From contig OX442314.1 in assembly GCA_949358305.1 (NCBI GenBank), positions 65,667,369 to 65,731,368 on the forward strand: DNA of 64,000 bases, in the 5' to 3' direction. The position numbers were made by a program, and so were the translations under genes. The notes under the pieces were generated by a model, which was not told the origin of the DNA, did no database searches, and saw nothing but the letters and a program-made list of their open reading frames with translations. This document shows positions 37,492 through 49,928 of this stretch, in pieces. The stretch comes from Strigamia acuminata. Taxonomy: Eukaryota > Arthropoda > Chilopoda > Geophilomorpha > Linotaeniidae. Position 1 is the stretch's first letter; every line of letters begins with the position of its first letter.

Positions 37492-39334
37492 GCGTTGCCG
37501 GCCAAAGAAGAAGGGAAGGCAAGGCAGAAAACCGTTGAAGGAATTCCCCATCAAAACCAAGAGCACAGGAAGAAAAAGTACCTAACCAAACTCGACTTTG
37601 TGAAAGTCGCGAAGGCAAAACCATAAACACGAAGGCAACAAGCTGGTACCTAAACATCCGGGACCTCTAGGCGCTTCCTAGAGTCATGGGCGTCAAAGTC
37701 GGATCGCGGCCCATAAAACACCGGAGAGACGAAAGAAAAGAGAAGTTGCGTTGCGGCGCACTTCCTTATCAACAACCAATAAAGACTAAAAGAAACTTAG
37801 AACACGAGAGAAGAAAGAGAAGGGTCATGCCACGATGACCTAGTCCAGACACTAAGGGGCTACGGCGTCGCCAATAAACACGTGGCGCACACGCAGAAAA
37901 CCTTTAGAAAATCCGACTGAACGGGTTTTCTAACTAAAACGACGTGAGAACATTGCGGGAGCTTGTCCGAAAGCTCAGTCTGTCAACTCGTAGACAGACG
38001 CTTAAACTAATGGAAACTAGAAGCAGGAAAACGAGAATCCTCGTCAAAGAGGAAGGGGTGCTGGTCAATAACACTTGCCTGACCACACACCAAGGTTCAA
38101 AGTCTCAGAACCGAGAACTAAACGTCGTCGAGGAAGGAAAACTGTCACAAAAACTCTTGACCGAGCATGGCCTCGCAAGGAACATGACATACATGAAGAC
38201 CAGAAGAAACTGGGAACGTGAAAGAAAACTAACTTGATAAACGGCAGGCTTCACCGCCTCGTTGACCTCGAGCCCGCGCTCAAGTGGCCACGTACCACGG
38301 AAACCTCCGCCCGCACGAAAACACGAGCCGCGAACTCAAACTTATTAAACTATTAAAGACGACCTTTTTCTAGAAAACAAGAAAAATGCAAACTAAGGGA
38401 ATGAATGCGTTGACCCAAACCTATCGTCTGACAACCACCCAGCATTCGTACGAAGAACTAGAAAATGCCGTCAAGACCTAGGCACCACTCTTTCGCAAAG
38501 AGTGACCAACTAACAACTTACCCAAAGCCATGACCACCTAGCTAACATGATCACGCCAGAAGGAGGAAAAAGAGAACAAGAAGGCATGAAGCTCAGGCAA
38601 TGCGAACCATTCGCAGCAACTGCCACGCAAAGGCGTTGACCGCACCCTGACTCGACATGAACCCACGAAACCGCTAAGAGCGAAGAATAACGAAAAAAGG
38701 AAAAGACTTAGTCAGGTGACTGAGCAAGCCAACTGCGACCTCTTGTCCACAGCGACAAGGAAACACGCGCACGCTGACCCATCGACCACAACTTTATCTA
38801 ACTAACAAGAGAAGAAACGGTTCAATTATCTAAAAAAAAAACGAGCACGTTCCGTGCAAATAAATACCGGCAAAAACGTCAATATTATCACTAAAGCTAT
38901 TGGCCAAGTATGGCCTCACAAAGGAAACTAACAAACTGGAACTGTGAAAACCAGCAGGAATTCCAAAACACTAAACTTTCTGCTTTTTTTTTTTTTCGAA
39001 GAGGGAAAAAGTCCGTACCCAAATAATCAATCCATTTCCTCCCCACAAGAAAAGAAAGGAAAGGGACCTGCTTCTTTTTGAAGATCAACAGGTGTCAAAC
39101 GATACGGAAAAACGTTGGAAGCAGTGCAACTGCAACCAAATGAAGCGAAGCTACACTTCCTGCACGAAAACTAATCACGTTGTTGATAAGAAATTAAAAC
39201 CGGTGGCTTTCCTTCAGCCGAGCTGCGCTTTACGAATGCGCCTTGAACAAAGAGGTACCCGATGGACATCGCATCCGCACCCGGGCCACCGTGTAGCCTG
39301 TTGTGAGCAGACTACCACGAAGACTGAAACTTCT

Positions 39335-39769
39335 TTAACCGAAGGGGAAATAAAAACTAGATCTAGCTGAAACCCCATGCTCCAATAAGGAGGCTACCGT
39401 ATGAACGCTTGGCCCACCCCGAGTCGGAACCAATATGATTGAACCGAGAAACGAGAGAAGAGGGAGGGTTGCTTGACGTCCCTGATTGCGAGGGGCGTCA
39501 CACGTAGATATGAGCACAAGGGCTTGCCAGTTGCCAACCGCATTCCTGGAACCGGTAAGCAACTGCAAGTCGAGAATTGACTCGCTCACACACCCATTGA
39601 CGACATCTTCGATCAGCAAGCCGACTTCCGGAAATCGCCACTCTACTGAAAGCAAGTGTCGTCCAATGGCTAAAACGTGTTGCCGAGTGCCGGCGCCAAG
39701 AAGGCCGCACACACACGTCCTTCGACCCATCCTAGAGTGGGCTCCCTGCCTAGTGCATGTCTGCCTCAC
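39335..39769 (-). other. 144-codon open frame shared with Fam2 copy 2, probably not coding
   Basis: Starts MRQTCTRQGAHSRMG, the same as the frame at 51617-52051, and both are uninterrupted over 144 codons. In the roughly 200-nt middle stretch I compared base by base, ten of eleven substitutions between the copies change the amino acid. That is not how a constrained protein evolves. Segments such as CGLLGAGTRQHVL faintly recall an aspartic protease loop, but the catalytic D-S/T-G is absent. I infer a decayed or chance frame. Confidence 0.3.
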
Positions 39770-41351
39770 TGCAGAGCTAGGGATGAAAGACTAACAACAA
39801 CTACTCAGTCGTGGGAAGCAAACGTAGAAATAGGGGCCGCCAAGAGGCGCAGGGACTTTGTCTCGGACACGACATCTAACAGAGTATGGCAGTGCAAACC
39901 TGCCCTCTGAAACACATCGAATGGCAGTCCTTGCTGTGCACAGCAAGAACGACCATCCAAAACAAGTACCTATACCCTACCGCCACGCCAGCTAGCCACA
40001 ACCATAAAATAGCAAGCAAGCTATTTCCTAAACGAATAAGCTAGCGAAAATGCAGAACGTAACATCACCAGCGGTAGACACTGGGTGCAGCGGTCAACAA
40101 CAAAAACTGGACTTGTCCAGTGGGCGGTGCGGATCGGCTGCTCTAAACTTCCAGCACCGACAGAAGTCACACGCCTTTCTAAATCCAAACCCACTTGCAA
40201 ACAAGTTGTGTAACAACCTAAACTAACAGAGATTGACGGACAGGTAAGAACCGACTGACCTCACGGGCCAGTGCTTTCCCTGCAAAACACGAGCAGCAAG
40301 AGAACGAATCTCGTTCTAAAAACAAGAAACGTTCTACAAACACACGAATACAAACGGGTGTGCCCTCTCCCGGAGCGGAGAGATGACCGACACCAGAGCT
40401 CACGAGGAAACTCGAGCGGCACACAAAACTAAAACCGAGAACGGCGGGCTTCGACCGCCTCGCTGGTCCCGGACTGGCCTCATAACACCAGTGTCCGATC
40501 ACCAATGACTAGCGGAAACCCCCAACTGAAAGGACCCCGAGCTGTGAACCCGGACCTTCTTGAAACAGACAAAGGCAAAAACAGATAGAGCCCCTTATAG
40601 AAGGCGGGACTCTGCAATAAGACGCAACATCATGAAAAAAAGGAGAGAGCAGATCACGAGGTATGACTCGTGCATCGCTACTCCGGCCACAAGAGCCATG
40701 GGACAGATTTCCCATCTCAACACGAAATCCCCTTTTTAACGGTAAAGGAGAAATTCGATTAACAACTGCTAAACGAACTAAACGAAAAAGCCAAACGAAT
40801 ATAAGGCTAGCGGCAGAACATACTGGCGAACTCGTCTACAAGGGACCTGACAATCAAAACTTGAAGAGAACTAACTATATTAAGCATGAATCGGACTGAA
40901 AATCTCACCAAACGTGAGCAAATCGAGTAAAGCTAATAAATATACACGGGTTAAGTATAAACTATCAAAGATGCAAACTCTAACTAGACCCAAATAGAAA
41001 ACGCCAGCAAAATTATACCAGCCACCTTATTTTATCTCAAAAGGGAAACGTGAAACAAGATCACAGTAAATCGTAAGAAAAAGGACAACAACTGTTACAG
41101 GGAATCTAAAGGGACTTTGCCGACAGCTCTACATAATAGACTATCGCCACAAGGCGCGAACATGCGAGGAAAACTAGAGAAAATGAGCTAAAAACGACCC
41201 TTATCCACTGTAAAAACCTAACGCCCCTTAAAACCCCAAAACGACCACAATTTCCCCCAAAAACCTTAAAATTAACAATAAAAGCGAGAAAATATTCGAT
41301 AAAAACGAAAATGATCGACAAAAAACGAAATCTTCATTGCCGACTCTTGTA

Positions 41352-41363
41352 CATTGCGTTGTG
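41352..41363 (-). promoter_or_regulatory. Conserved leader motif CACAACGCAATG, Fam2 copy 1
   Basis: Element sense AAACACAACGCAATGTACAAG, about 600 nt downstream of the primer site. It is in a different reading frame from the BEL copy of the motif, so conservation is at the nucleotide level. Confidence 0.5.
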
Positions 41364-41960
41364 TTTAACTGGACTACAGGCGGCGTAACTGTCGCTTGAA
41401 CATCCGAAGCTCGCAAGTTGCGTTGCAGCTTGGCGGATCCGTCTGGACACGTGGCACGCCAACACCTGACTGACGACAAGACGAGACCAATCTTGACTCG
41501 GCGGCAAAACTGTTCGACCGATGAGCGCATTGGGCAGTCCTATCATGTTGCACAAGTGGCGCTGCTTCTTTCTGCTCGGTGAAAGATCGTCAATTGATCC
41601 CGGAGTGGCCACTGGTACGAACTGCATGGACGGCGACGGCGACCCACAGACTCGCACACGACCCACTGGAAGCTCCCGAGACAAATTTCGCCATCCTGTG
41701 CGGCGATTCTCGTCCCGCTTGTCAGCAATACACGCGGCGCTGGCCTCTCGCAACGAGGCGGTCACCACCTCATGCTGTGGCGCAAATCGCTTGTCTCCGT
41801 TGCATTTGACGACCACTCGCTGCCTAAGCACCTGACGTACTCGCACACGATGCGCCTGAGAGTGTTTGAGCACACTCGAAACTCGCTTGATGACCATCTG
41901 CACGGCGGCATTCGAATATGGCGGACTTGCCTTTTCATCTCGAAATTCGGCCGACATCGT

Positions 41961-41974
41961 GGTCAACGGCACCA
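41961..41974 (-). other. Primer-binding site, Fam2 copy 1
   Basis: Element sense TGGTGCCGTTGACC, 4 nt inside the 5' LTR. TGGTGCCGT plus TGAC matches the complement of the tRNA-His 3' end with one extra T. Confidence 0.65.
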
Positions 41975-41978
41975 ACTT

Positions 41979-42751
41979 TGTTTCTAGCAGTGCTTGAAGA
42001 CCGTGTTGCACTCTAGAAGACATTAGAAAATGGTTAAAATAAATAACCCTATTTACCAGAACTTGTGAAGAATCCCAAAGAAGAAAGTCCATTACAGGAA
42101 AAACCTTGATGTGAAACCTGTAAAGTGAGCTGCTGAACATGTTGGGATAATTCAATACTATTGTGCTCAAGTTAGCACACAAAAACGAATTTATTGTAAA
42201 GTTAAAATCTATCAAAACATTACATGAAAAAAGAGGAGAAAATTAACAAACTTAGGACTAGAAAAACTATATAACAAGTCAGTGTAGTTGCTGCGCAACC
42301 TACAACAATTAGAGCAGCGGCTCTTAGCAACGAGTGGCAACAATCGCTCGCAAGAGGCGAATTGTCCCTCTAGTGACAAAATGATAAAGCGTATACAAGA
42401 AAATACACAGTTTCGAGTATAAAATCATTACAAAAGGCACAAAACCGTAATAAATTAAGACAAAGTGTTTCAAATAAATGAACTAACTTAGGAACTAACA
42501 GCAGCGACTCTTTGGACGAATCCAAGCAGTCAAACTCCAAAGAATCAAAGAAAAGATACAAGATTACCTTAAGAAAGACAGCTTAAATCAGGTAATTCAC
42601 CACTCCTACTTCACAAACTACACGAAATTCATTTAGCATTTAGCCAAAACTTAAGCTGCACTATTAACTAAACACAAACTTAAATAATTGATCAATTAAA
42701 GCAAATCCGCTATTGCGATAGCAAAAATCCATGTTGCACGTGCTCGCAACA
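41979..42751 (-). repeat. Fam2 copy 1, right LTR (5' LTR)
   Basis: 773 bp, identical by eye to 36719-37491. Sense AATAAA corresponds to plus 42190-42195. Confidence 0.93.
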
Positions 42752-45700
42752 GTCTATTCTCCCAAATCATTGGTTGGATGTCTCTAAAACTTACATTGGA
42801 GCCTTCTACTAAGGTTTAAACACTATTTCTGAACATTCAGAGACATTGGACTTGTGGTGTTTCTGCTAAGTCAACTGTGATGAGATCAAAAGTCTATTCT
42901 CCCAAATCATTGGTTGGATGTCTCTAAAACTTACATTGGAGCCTTCTACTAAGGTTTAAACACTATTTCTGAACATTCAGAGACATTGGTCTTGTGGTGT
43001 TTGTGCTAAGTCAACTGTGATGAGATCAAAAGTCTATTCTCCCAAATCATTGGTTGGATGTTTCTAAAATTTACATTGGAGCCTTCTACTAAGGTTTAAA
43101 CACTATTTCTGAACATTCAGAGACATTGGACTTGTGGTGTTTCTGCTAAGTCAACTGTGATGAGATCAAAAGTCTATTCTCCCAAATCATTGGTTGGATG
43201 TCTCTAAAACTTACATTGGAGCCTTCTACTAAGGTTTAAACACTATTTCTGAACATTCAGAGACATTGGTCTTGTGGTGTTTGTGCTAAGTCAACTGTGA
43301 TGAGATCAAAAGTCTATTCTCCCAAATCATTGGTTGGATGTTTCTAAAATTTACATTGGAGCCTTCTACTAAGGTTTAAACACTATTTCTGAACATTCAG
43401 AGACATTGGTCTTGTGGTGTTTGTGCTAAGTCAACTGTGATGAGATCAAAAGTCTATTCTCCTAAATCAATGGTTGAATGTTTCTAAAACTTACATTGGA
43501 GCCTTCTACTAAGGTTTAAACACTATTTCTGAACATTCAGAGACATTGGACTTGTGGTGTTTGTGCTAAGTCAACTGTGATGAGATCAAAAGTCTATTCT
43601 CCCAAATCATTGGTTGGATGTTTCTAAAACTTACATTGGAGCCTTCTACTAAGGTTTAAACACTATTTCTGAACATTCAGAGACATTGGACTTGTGGTGT
43701 TTGTGCTAAGTCAACTGTGATGAGATCAAAAGTCTATTCTCCCAAATCATTGGTTGGATGTTTCTAAAACTTACATTGGAGCCTTCTACTAAGGTTTAAA
43801 CACTATTTCTGAACATTCAGAGACATTGGTGTTTGTGCTAAGTCAACTGTGATGAGATCAAAAGTCTATTCTCCCAAATCATTGGTTGGATGTCTCTAAA
43901 ACTTACATTGGAGCCTTCTACTAAGGTTTAAACACTATTTCTGAACATTCAGAGACATTGGACTTGTGGTGTTTCTGCTAAGTCAACTGTGATGAGATCA
44001 AAAGTCTATTCTCCCAAATCATTGGTTGGATGTCTCTAAAACTTACATTGGAGCCTTCTACTAAGGTTTAAACACTATTTCTGAACATTCAGAGACATTG
44101 GACTTGTGGTGTTTGTGCTAAGTCAACTGTGATGAGATCAAAAGTCTATTCTCCCAAATCATTGGTTGGATGTTTCTAAAACTTACATTGGAGCCTTCTA
44201 CTAAGGTTTAAACACTATTTCTGAACATTCAGAGACATTGGTGTTTGTGCTAAGTCAACTGTGATGAGATCAAAAGTCTATTCTCCCAAATCATTGGTTG
44301 GATGTTTCTAAAACTTAGATTGGAGCCTTCTACTAAGGTTTAAACACTATTTCTGAACATTCAGAGACATTGGTCTTGTGGTGTTTGTGCTAAGTCAACT
44401 GCGATGTGAAATGAACTCAAAATTTTTTTTTCAAAATTTATTGCTTGGGTGTTGCTAAAACTTATATTGAAGGCTTCTACTAAGGTTTAAACACTATTTC
44501 TGAACATTCAGAGACATTGGACTTGTGGTGTTTGTGCTAAGTCAACTGTGATGAGATCAAAAGTCTATTCTCCCAAATCATTGGTTGGATGTTTCTAAAA
44601 CTTACATTGGAGCCTTCTACTAAGGTTTAAACACTATTTCTGAACATTCAGAGACATTGGTCTTGTGGTGTTTGTGCTAAGTCAACTGTGATGAGATCAA
44701 AAGTCTATTCTCCCAAATCATTGGTTGGATGTTTCTAAAATTTACATTGGAGCCTTCTACTAAGGTTTAAACACTATTTCTGAACATTCAGAGACATTGG
44801 TCTTGTGGTGTTTGTGCTAAGTCAACTGTGATGAGATCAAAAGTCTATTCTCCTAAATCAATGGTTGAATGTTTCTAAAACTTACATTGGAGCCTTCTAC
44901 TAAGGTTTAAACACTATTTCTGAACATTCAGAGACATTGGACTTGTGGTGTTTGTGCTAAGTCAACTGTGATGAGATCAAAAGTCTATTCTCCCAAATCA
45001 TTGGTTGGATGTTTCTAAAACTTACATTGGAGCCTTCTACTAAGGTTTAAACACTATTTCTGAACATTCAGAGACATTGGACTTGTGGTGTTTGTGCTAA
45101 GTCAACTGTGATGAGATCAAAAGTCTATTCTCCCAAATCATTGGTTGGATGTTTCTAAAACTTACATTGGAGCCTTCTACTAAGGTTTAAACACTATTTC
45201 TGAACATTCAGAGACATTGGTGTTTGTGCTAAGTCAACTGTGATGAGATCAAAAGTCTATTCTCCCAAATCATTGGTTGGATGTTTCTAAAACTTAGATT
45301 GGAGCCTTCTACTAAGGTTTAAACACTATTTCTGAACATTCAGAGACATTGGTCTTGTGGTGTTTGTGCTAAGTCAACTGCGATGTGAAATGAACTCAAA
45401 ATTTTTTTTTCAAAATTTATTGCTTGGGTGTTGCTAAAACTTATATTGAAGGCTTCTACTAAGGTTTAAACACTATTTCTGAACATTCAGAGACATTGGA
45501 CTTGTGGTGTTTGTGCTAAGTCAACTGTGATGAGATCAAAAGTCTATTCTCCCAAATCATTGGTTGGATGTTTCTAAAACTTACATTGGAGCCTTCTACT
45601 AAGGTTTAAACACTATTTCTGAACATTCAGAGACATTGGTCTTGTGGTGTTTGTGCTAAGTCAACTGTGATGAGATCAAAAGTCTATTCTCCCAAATCAT

Positions 45701-48581
45701 TGGTTGGATGTTTCTAAAACTTACATTGGAGCCTTCTACTAAGGTTTAAACACTATTTCTGAACATTCAGAGACATTGGTCTTGTGGTGTTTGTGCTAAG
45801 TCAACTGTGATGAGATCAAAAGTCTATTCTCCTAAATCAATGGTTGAATGTTTCTAAAACTTACATTGGAGCCTTCTACTAAGGTTTAAACACTATTTCT
45901 GAACATTCAGAGACATTGGACTTGTGGTGTTTCTGCTAAGTCAACTGTGATGAGATCAAAAGTCTATTCTCCCAAATCATTGGTTGGATGTCTCTAAAAC
46001 TTACATTGGAGCCTTCTACTAAGGTTTAAACACTATTTCTGAACATTCAGAGACATTGGTCTTGTGGTGTTTGTGCTAAGTCAACTGTGATGAGATCAAA
46101 AGTCTATTCTCCCAAATCATTGGTTGGATGTTTCTAAAATTTACATTGGAGCCTTCTACTAAGGTTTAAACACTATTTCTGAACATTCAGAGACATTGGT
46201 CTTGTGGTGTTTGTGCTAAGTCAACTGTGATGAGATCAAAAGTCTATTCTCCTAAATCAATGGTTGAATGTTTCTAAAACTTACATTGGAGCCTTCTACT
46301 AAGGTTTAAACACTATTTCTGAACATTCAGAGACATTGGACTTGTGGTGTTTGTGCTAAGTCAACTGTGATGAGATCAAAAGTCTATTCTCCCAAATCAT
46401 TGGTTGGATGTTTCTAAAACTTACATTGGAGCCTTCTACTAAGGTTTAAACACTATTTCTGAACATTCAGAGACATTGGACTTGTGGTGTTTCTGCTAAG
46501 TCAACTGTGATGAGATCAAAAGTCTATTCTCCCAAATCATTGGTTGGATGTCTCTAAAACTTACATTGGAGCCTTCTACTAAGGTTTAAACACTATTTCT
46601 GAACATTCAGAGACATTGGACTTGTGGTGTTTCTGCTAAGTCAACTGTGATGAGATCAAAAGTCTATTCTCCCAAATCATTGGTTGGATGTCTCTAAAAC
46701 TTACATTGGAGCCTTCTACTAAGGTTTAAACACTATTTCTGAACATTCAGAGACATTGGTCTTGTGGTGTTTGTGCTAAGTCAACTGTGATGAGATCAAA
46801 AGTCTATTCTCCCAAATCATTGGTTGGATGTTTCTAAAATTTACATTGGAGCCTTCTACTAAGGTTTAAACACTATTTCTGAACATTCAGAGACATTGGA
46901 CTTGTGGTGTTTCTGCTAAGTCAACTGTGATGAGATCAAAAGTCTATTCTCCCAAATCATTGGTTGGATGTCTCTAAAACTTACATTGGAGCCTTCTACT
47001 AAGGTTTAAACACTATTTCTGAACATTCAGAGACATTGGTCTTGTGGTGTTTGTGCTAAGTCAACTGTGATGAGATCAAAAGTCTATTCTCCCAAATCAT
47101 TGGTTGGATGTTTCTAAAATTTACATTGGAGCCTTCTACTAAGGTTTAAACACTATTTCTGAACATTCAGAGACATTGGTCTTGTGGTGTTTGTGCTAAG
47201 TCAACTGTGATGAGATCAAAAGTCTATTCTCCTAAATCAATGGTTGAATGTTTCTAAAACTTACATTGGAGCCTTCTACTAAGGTTTAAACACTATTTCT
47301 GAACATTCAGAGACATTGGACTTGTGGTGTTTGTGCTAAGTCAACTGTGATGAGATCAAAAGTCTATTCTCCCAAATCATTGGTTGGATGTTTCTAAAAC
47401 TTACATTGGAGCCTTCTACTAAGGTTTAAACACTATTTCTGAACATTCAGAGACATTGGACTTGTGGTGTTTGTGCTAAGTCAACTGTGATGAGATCAAA
47501 AGTCTATTCTCCCAAATCATTGGTTGGATGTTTCTAAAACTTACATTGGAGCCTTCTACTAAGGTTTAAACACTATTTCTGAACATTCAGAGACATTGGT
47601 GTTTGTGCTAAGTCAACTGTGATGAGATCAAAAGTCTATTCTCCCAAATCATTGGTTGGATGTTTCTAAAACTTACATTGGAGCCTTCTACTAAGGTTTA
47701 AACACTATTTCTGAACATTCAGAGACATTGGACTTGTGGTGTTTGTGCTAAGTCAACTGTGATGAGATCAAAAGTCTATTCTCCCAAATCATTGGTTGGA
47801 TGTTTCTAAAACTTACATTGGAGCCTTCTACTAAGGTTTAAACACTATTTCTGAACATTCAGAGACATTGGTCTTGTGGTGTTTGTGCTAAGTCAACTGC
47901 GATGTGAAATGAACTCAAAATTTTTTTTTCAAAATTTATTGCTTGGGTGTTGCTAAAACTTATATTGAAGGCTTCTACTAAGGTTTAAACACTATTTCTG
48001 AACATTCAGAGACATTGGACTTGTGGTGTTTGTGCTAAGTCAACTGTGATGAGATCAAAAGTCTATTCTCCCAAATCATTGGTTGGATGTTTCTAAAACT
48101 TACATTGGAGCCTTCTACTAAGGTTTAAACACTATTTCTGAACATTCAGAGACATTGGTCTTGTGGTGTTTGTGCTAAGTCAACTGTGATGAGATCAAAA
48201 GTCTATTCTCCCAAATCATTGGTTGGATGTTTCTAAAACTTACATTGGAGCCTTCTACTAAGGTTTAAACACTATTTCTGAACATTCAGAGACATTGGTC
48301 TTGTGGTGTTTGTGCTAAGTCAACTGTGATGAGATCAAAAGTCTATTCTCCTAAATCAATGGTTGAATGTTTCTAAAACTTACATTGGAGCCTTCTACTA
48401 AGGTTTAAACACTATTTCTGAACATTCAGAGACATTGGACTTGTGGTGTTTCTGCTAAGTCAACTGTGATGAGATCAAAAGTCTATTCTCCCAAATCATT
48501 GGTTGGATGTCTCTAAAACTTACATTGGAGCCTTCTACTAAGGTTTAAACACTATTTCTGAACATTCAGAGACATTGGTCT
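42752..48581. repeat. 140-bp satellite array, block 5
   Basis: Order after the GTCT duplication: rest of c, c d c d b e e s' c e s v e d b e e s v e a b c d b e c c d c d b e e s' e v e a b c, then 23 bases of d ending GTCT. s' is a short monomer lacking the cttag base. Monomer lengths sum exactly to 5,830 bp. More shuffled than blocks 1-4; two s' occurrences are followed by c or e rather than v. Confidence 0.95.
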
Positions 48582-49352
48582 TGTTGCGAGCACGCGTAAC
48601 ATGGATTTTTGCTATCGCAATAGCGGATTTGCTTTGATTAATCATTAATTTAAGTTTGTGTTTAGTTAATAGTGCAGCTTAAGTTTTGGCTAAAGGTTAA
48701 ATGAATTTCGTGTAGTTTGTGACGTGGGAGTTATGTTTTACCTGATTTAAGCTGTCTTTTTTAAGGTAATCTTGTATCTTTTCTTTGATTCTTTGGAGTT
48801 TTACTGCTTGGATTCGTCCAAAGAGTTGCTGCTGTTAGTTCCTAAGTTAGTTCGTTTATTTGAAACACTTTGTCTTAATTTATTACGTTTTTGTGCCTTT
48901 TGTAATGATTTTATACTCGAAACTGTGTATTTTCTTGTATACGCTTTATCATTTTGTCACTAGAGGGACAATTCGCCTCTTGCGAGTGATTGTTGCCACT
49001 CGTTGCTAAGAGCCGCTGCTCTAATTGTTATAGGTTGCGCAGCAACTACTCTGACTTGTTATATGTTTTTTCTAGTCCTAAGTAATGTTGATTTTCTCCT
49101 CTCTTATGTGTATTTTGATAGATGTTAACTTTACAATAAATTCGATTTGTTCATGTGTTATTTAACACATTAGTGGTGAGTTCTTCCAGACACTTGTTAG
49201 GCCACTTTGCAGGGATTTCAAGCAGGATTTTTTCTGCAATGCATCATCTCTTTTGGAGCTCATCACAAGTTTTAGTAAGTAGGTTTATTTGTTATAACCA
49301 TTTTCGATTGTCTTCTAGAGTGCCACACGGCCACAAAGCATTGCTAGAAACA
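48582..49352 (+). repeat. Fam2 copy 2, 5' LTR
   Basis: 771 bp, TGTTGCGAGCACGCGTAACA to GCTAGAAACA. AATAAA at 49135-49140, leaving about 210 bp of putative R/U5. A short hairpin GCTAT/ATAGC lies near the start. Confidence 0.93.
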
Positions 49353-49356
49353 TTTT

Positions 49357-49371
49357 TGGTACCGTTGACTC
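49357..49371 (+). other. Primer-binding site, Fam2 copy 2
   Basis: TGGTACCGTTGACTC, 4 nt inside the LTR, then AGGATTTTCGAAC. With small insertions this follows the tRNA-His complement TGGTGCCGTGACTCGGATTCG through the T-arm, the longest match of the families here. Confidence 0.65.
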
Positions 49372-49916
49372 AGGATTTTCGAACGAAATTCCTCACACGT
49401 GTGTATAGAAAAATGGCCGCCATCGCCGCCATTTGTCTGAGCAGGCGGCCTGAAGTCTGCCTGAGTTTTGTGCCGTCCACCACGTCGAGAGCCGGTGTAG
49501 CGTGTGTGGTCATCACACGGGACGAGAATCGCCCAACAGGATGGCGATATTTGTCTCGGGAGCATCCAGTGAGTTGTGTGCGAGTCTGTGGGTCGCCGAC
49601 GCCGTCCATGCAGTTCGTACCTGGGTGCCGCCAGTCAAGTTGGCTGTTTTCGAGTTTGCCTTTTCCGGTGGCCACTCCGGGATCGATCGACGATCTCTCG
49701 CCAAGTAGAAGGAGGAAGCGCCACTTGTGCAACATGATAGGACTGTTCAATGCGCCCACCGGTCGAACAGTTGTGCCTCCGAATCAAGAATGGTTTCGTC
49801 TTGTCGTCGGTCGGGTGTTGTCGTGTCACGTGTCCAGATGGATCCGCCAAGCTGCAGCGCAACTTGCGAGCTTCGGATATTCAAGCGACAGTTACGCCGC
49901 CCGTAGTCCAGTTAAA

Positions 49917-49928
49917 CACAACGCAATG
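49917..49928 (+). promoter_or_regulatory. Conserved leader motif CACAACGCAATG, Fam2 copy 2
   Basis: Context AAACACAACGCAATGTACAAG, about 560 nt downstream of the primer site. The central nine bases complement the tRNA-His anticodon arm. Confidence 0.5.

Larger units (their letters stand above)
37492..41960 (-). other. Fam2 copy 1 interior, no recognisable genes
   Basis: About 4.5 kb. It contains short perfect palindromes that recur in copy 2: 38486-38504 (CACTCTTT arms, 3-base loop), 39931-39946 (TTGCTGTGCACAGCAA) and 40301-40317 (AGAACGA arms). The largest internal frame (39335-39769) is treated separately. No RT, integrase, protease or zinc-knuckle motifs. Confidence 0.75.
41334..42215 (-). 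other. Leader-spanning open frame (293 codons), doubtful coding, Fam2 copy 1
   Basis: The frame begins in the 5' LTR (MIDFNFTINSF), passes the LTR end and primer site near residue 80, and ends VKHNAMYKSRQ over the conserved leader motif. The C-terminal half aligns with the 263-codon frame of copy 2 (shared RDENR, CGSP, CNMIGL). Across about 100 nt that I compared, all six changed codons are nonsynonymous, arguing against protein-level selection. A truncated version appears at the left LTR and runs into satellite. Confidence 0.25.
36719..42751 (-). mobile_element. Fam2 LTR retroelement, copy 1 (non-autonomous)
   Basis: 6,033 bp, flanked by a perfect 4-bp target duplication GTCT (36715-36718 and 42752-42755) that restores the uninterrupted c monomer when collapsed. 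LTRs of 773 bp are identical by eye, so insertion is recent. Sense is minus: the primer-binding site is next to the right LTR. The 4.5-kb interior has only short open frames and no gag-pol motifs. The LTR begins TGTTGCGAGCACGTGCAACA in sense, sharing its first 11 bases with Fam1 and BEL. Four-bp duplications fit BEL/Pao, whose range is about 4-6 bp. I see no convincing polypurine tract; the bases before the 3' LTR are pyrimidine-rich then GGCCGGCAACGC. Confidence 0.9.

Noticed and set aside
38486-38504. Intrinsic (bacterial) terminator
   Set aside because: The stem-loop has no T run, and the context is a eukaryotic retroelement.
48772-48963. 63-codon hydrophobic frame beginning MYLFFDSLEF, present four times
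   Set aside because: It lies inside the Fam2 LTRs and repeats only because the LTR repeats; no evidence of coding.
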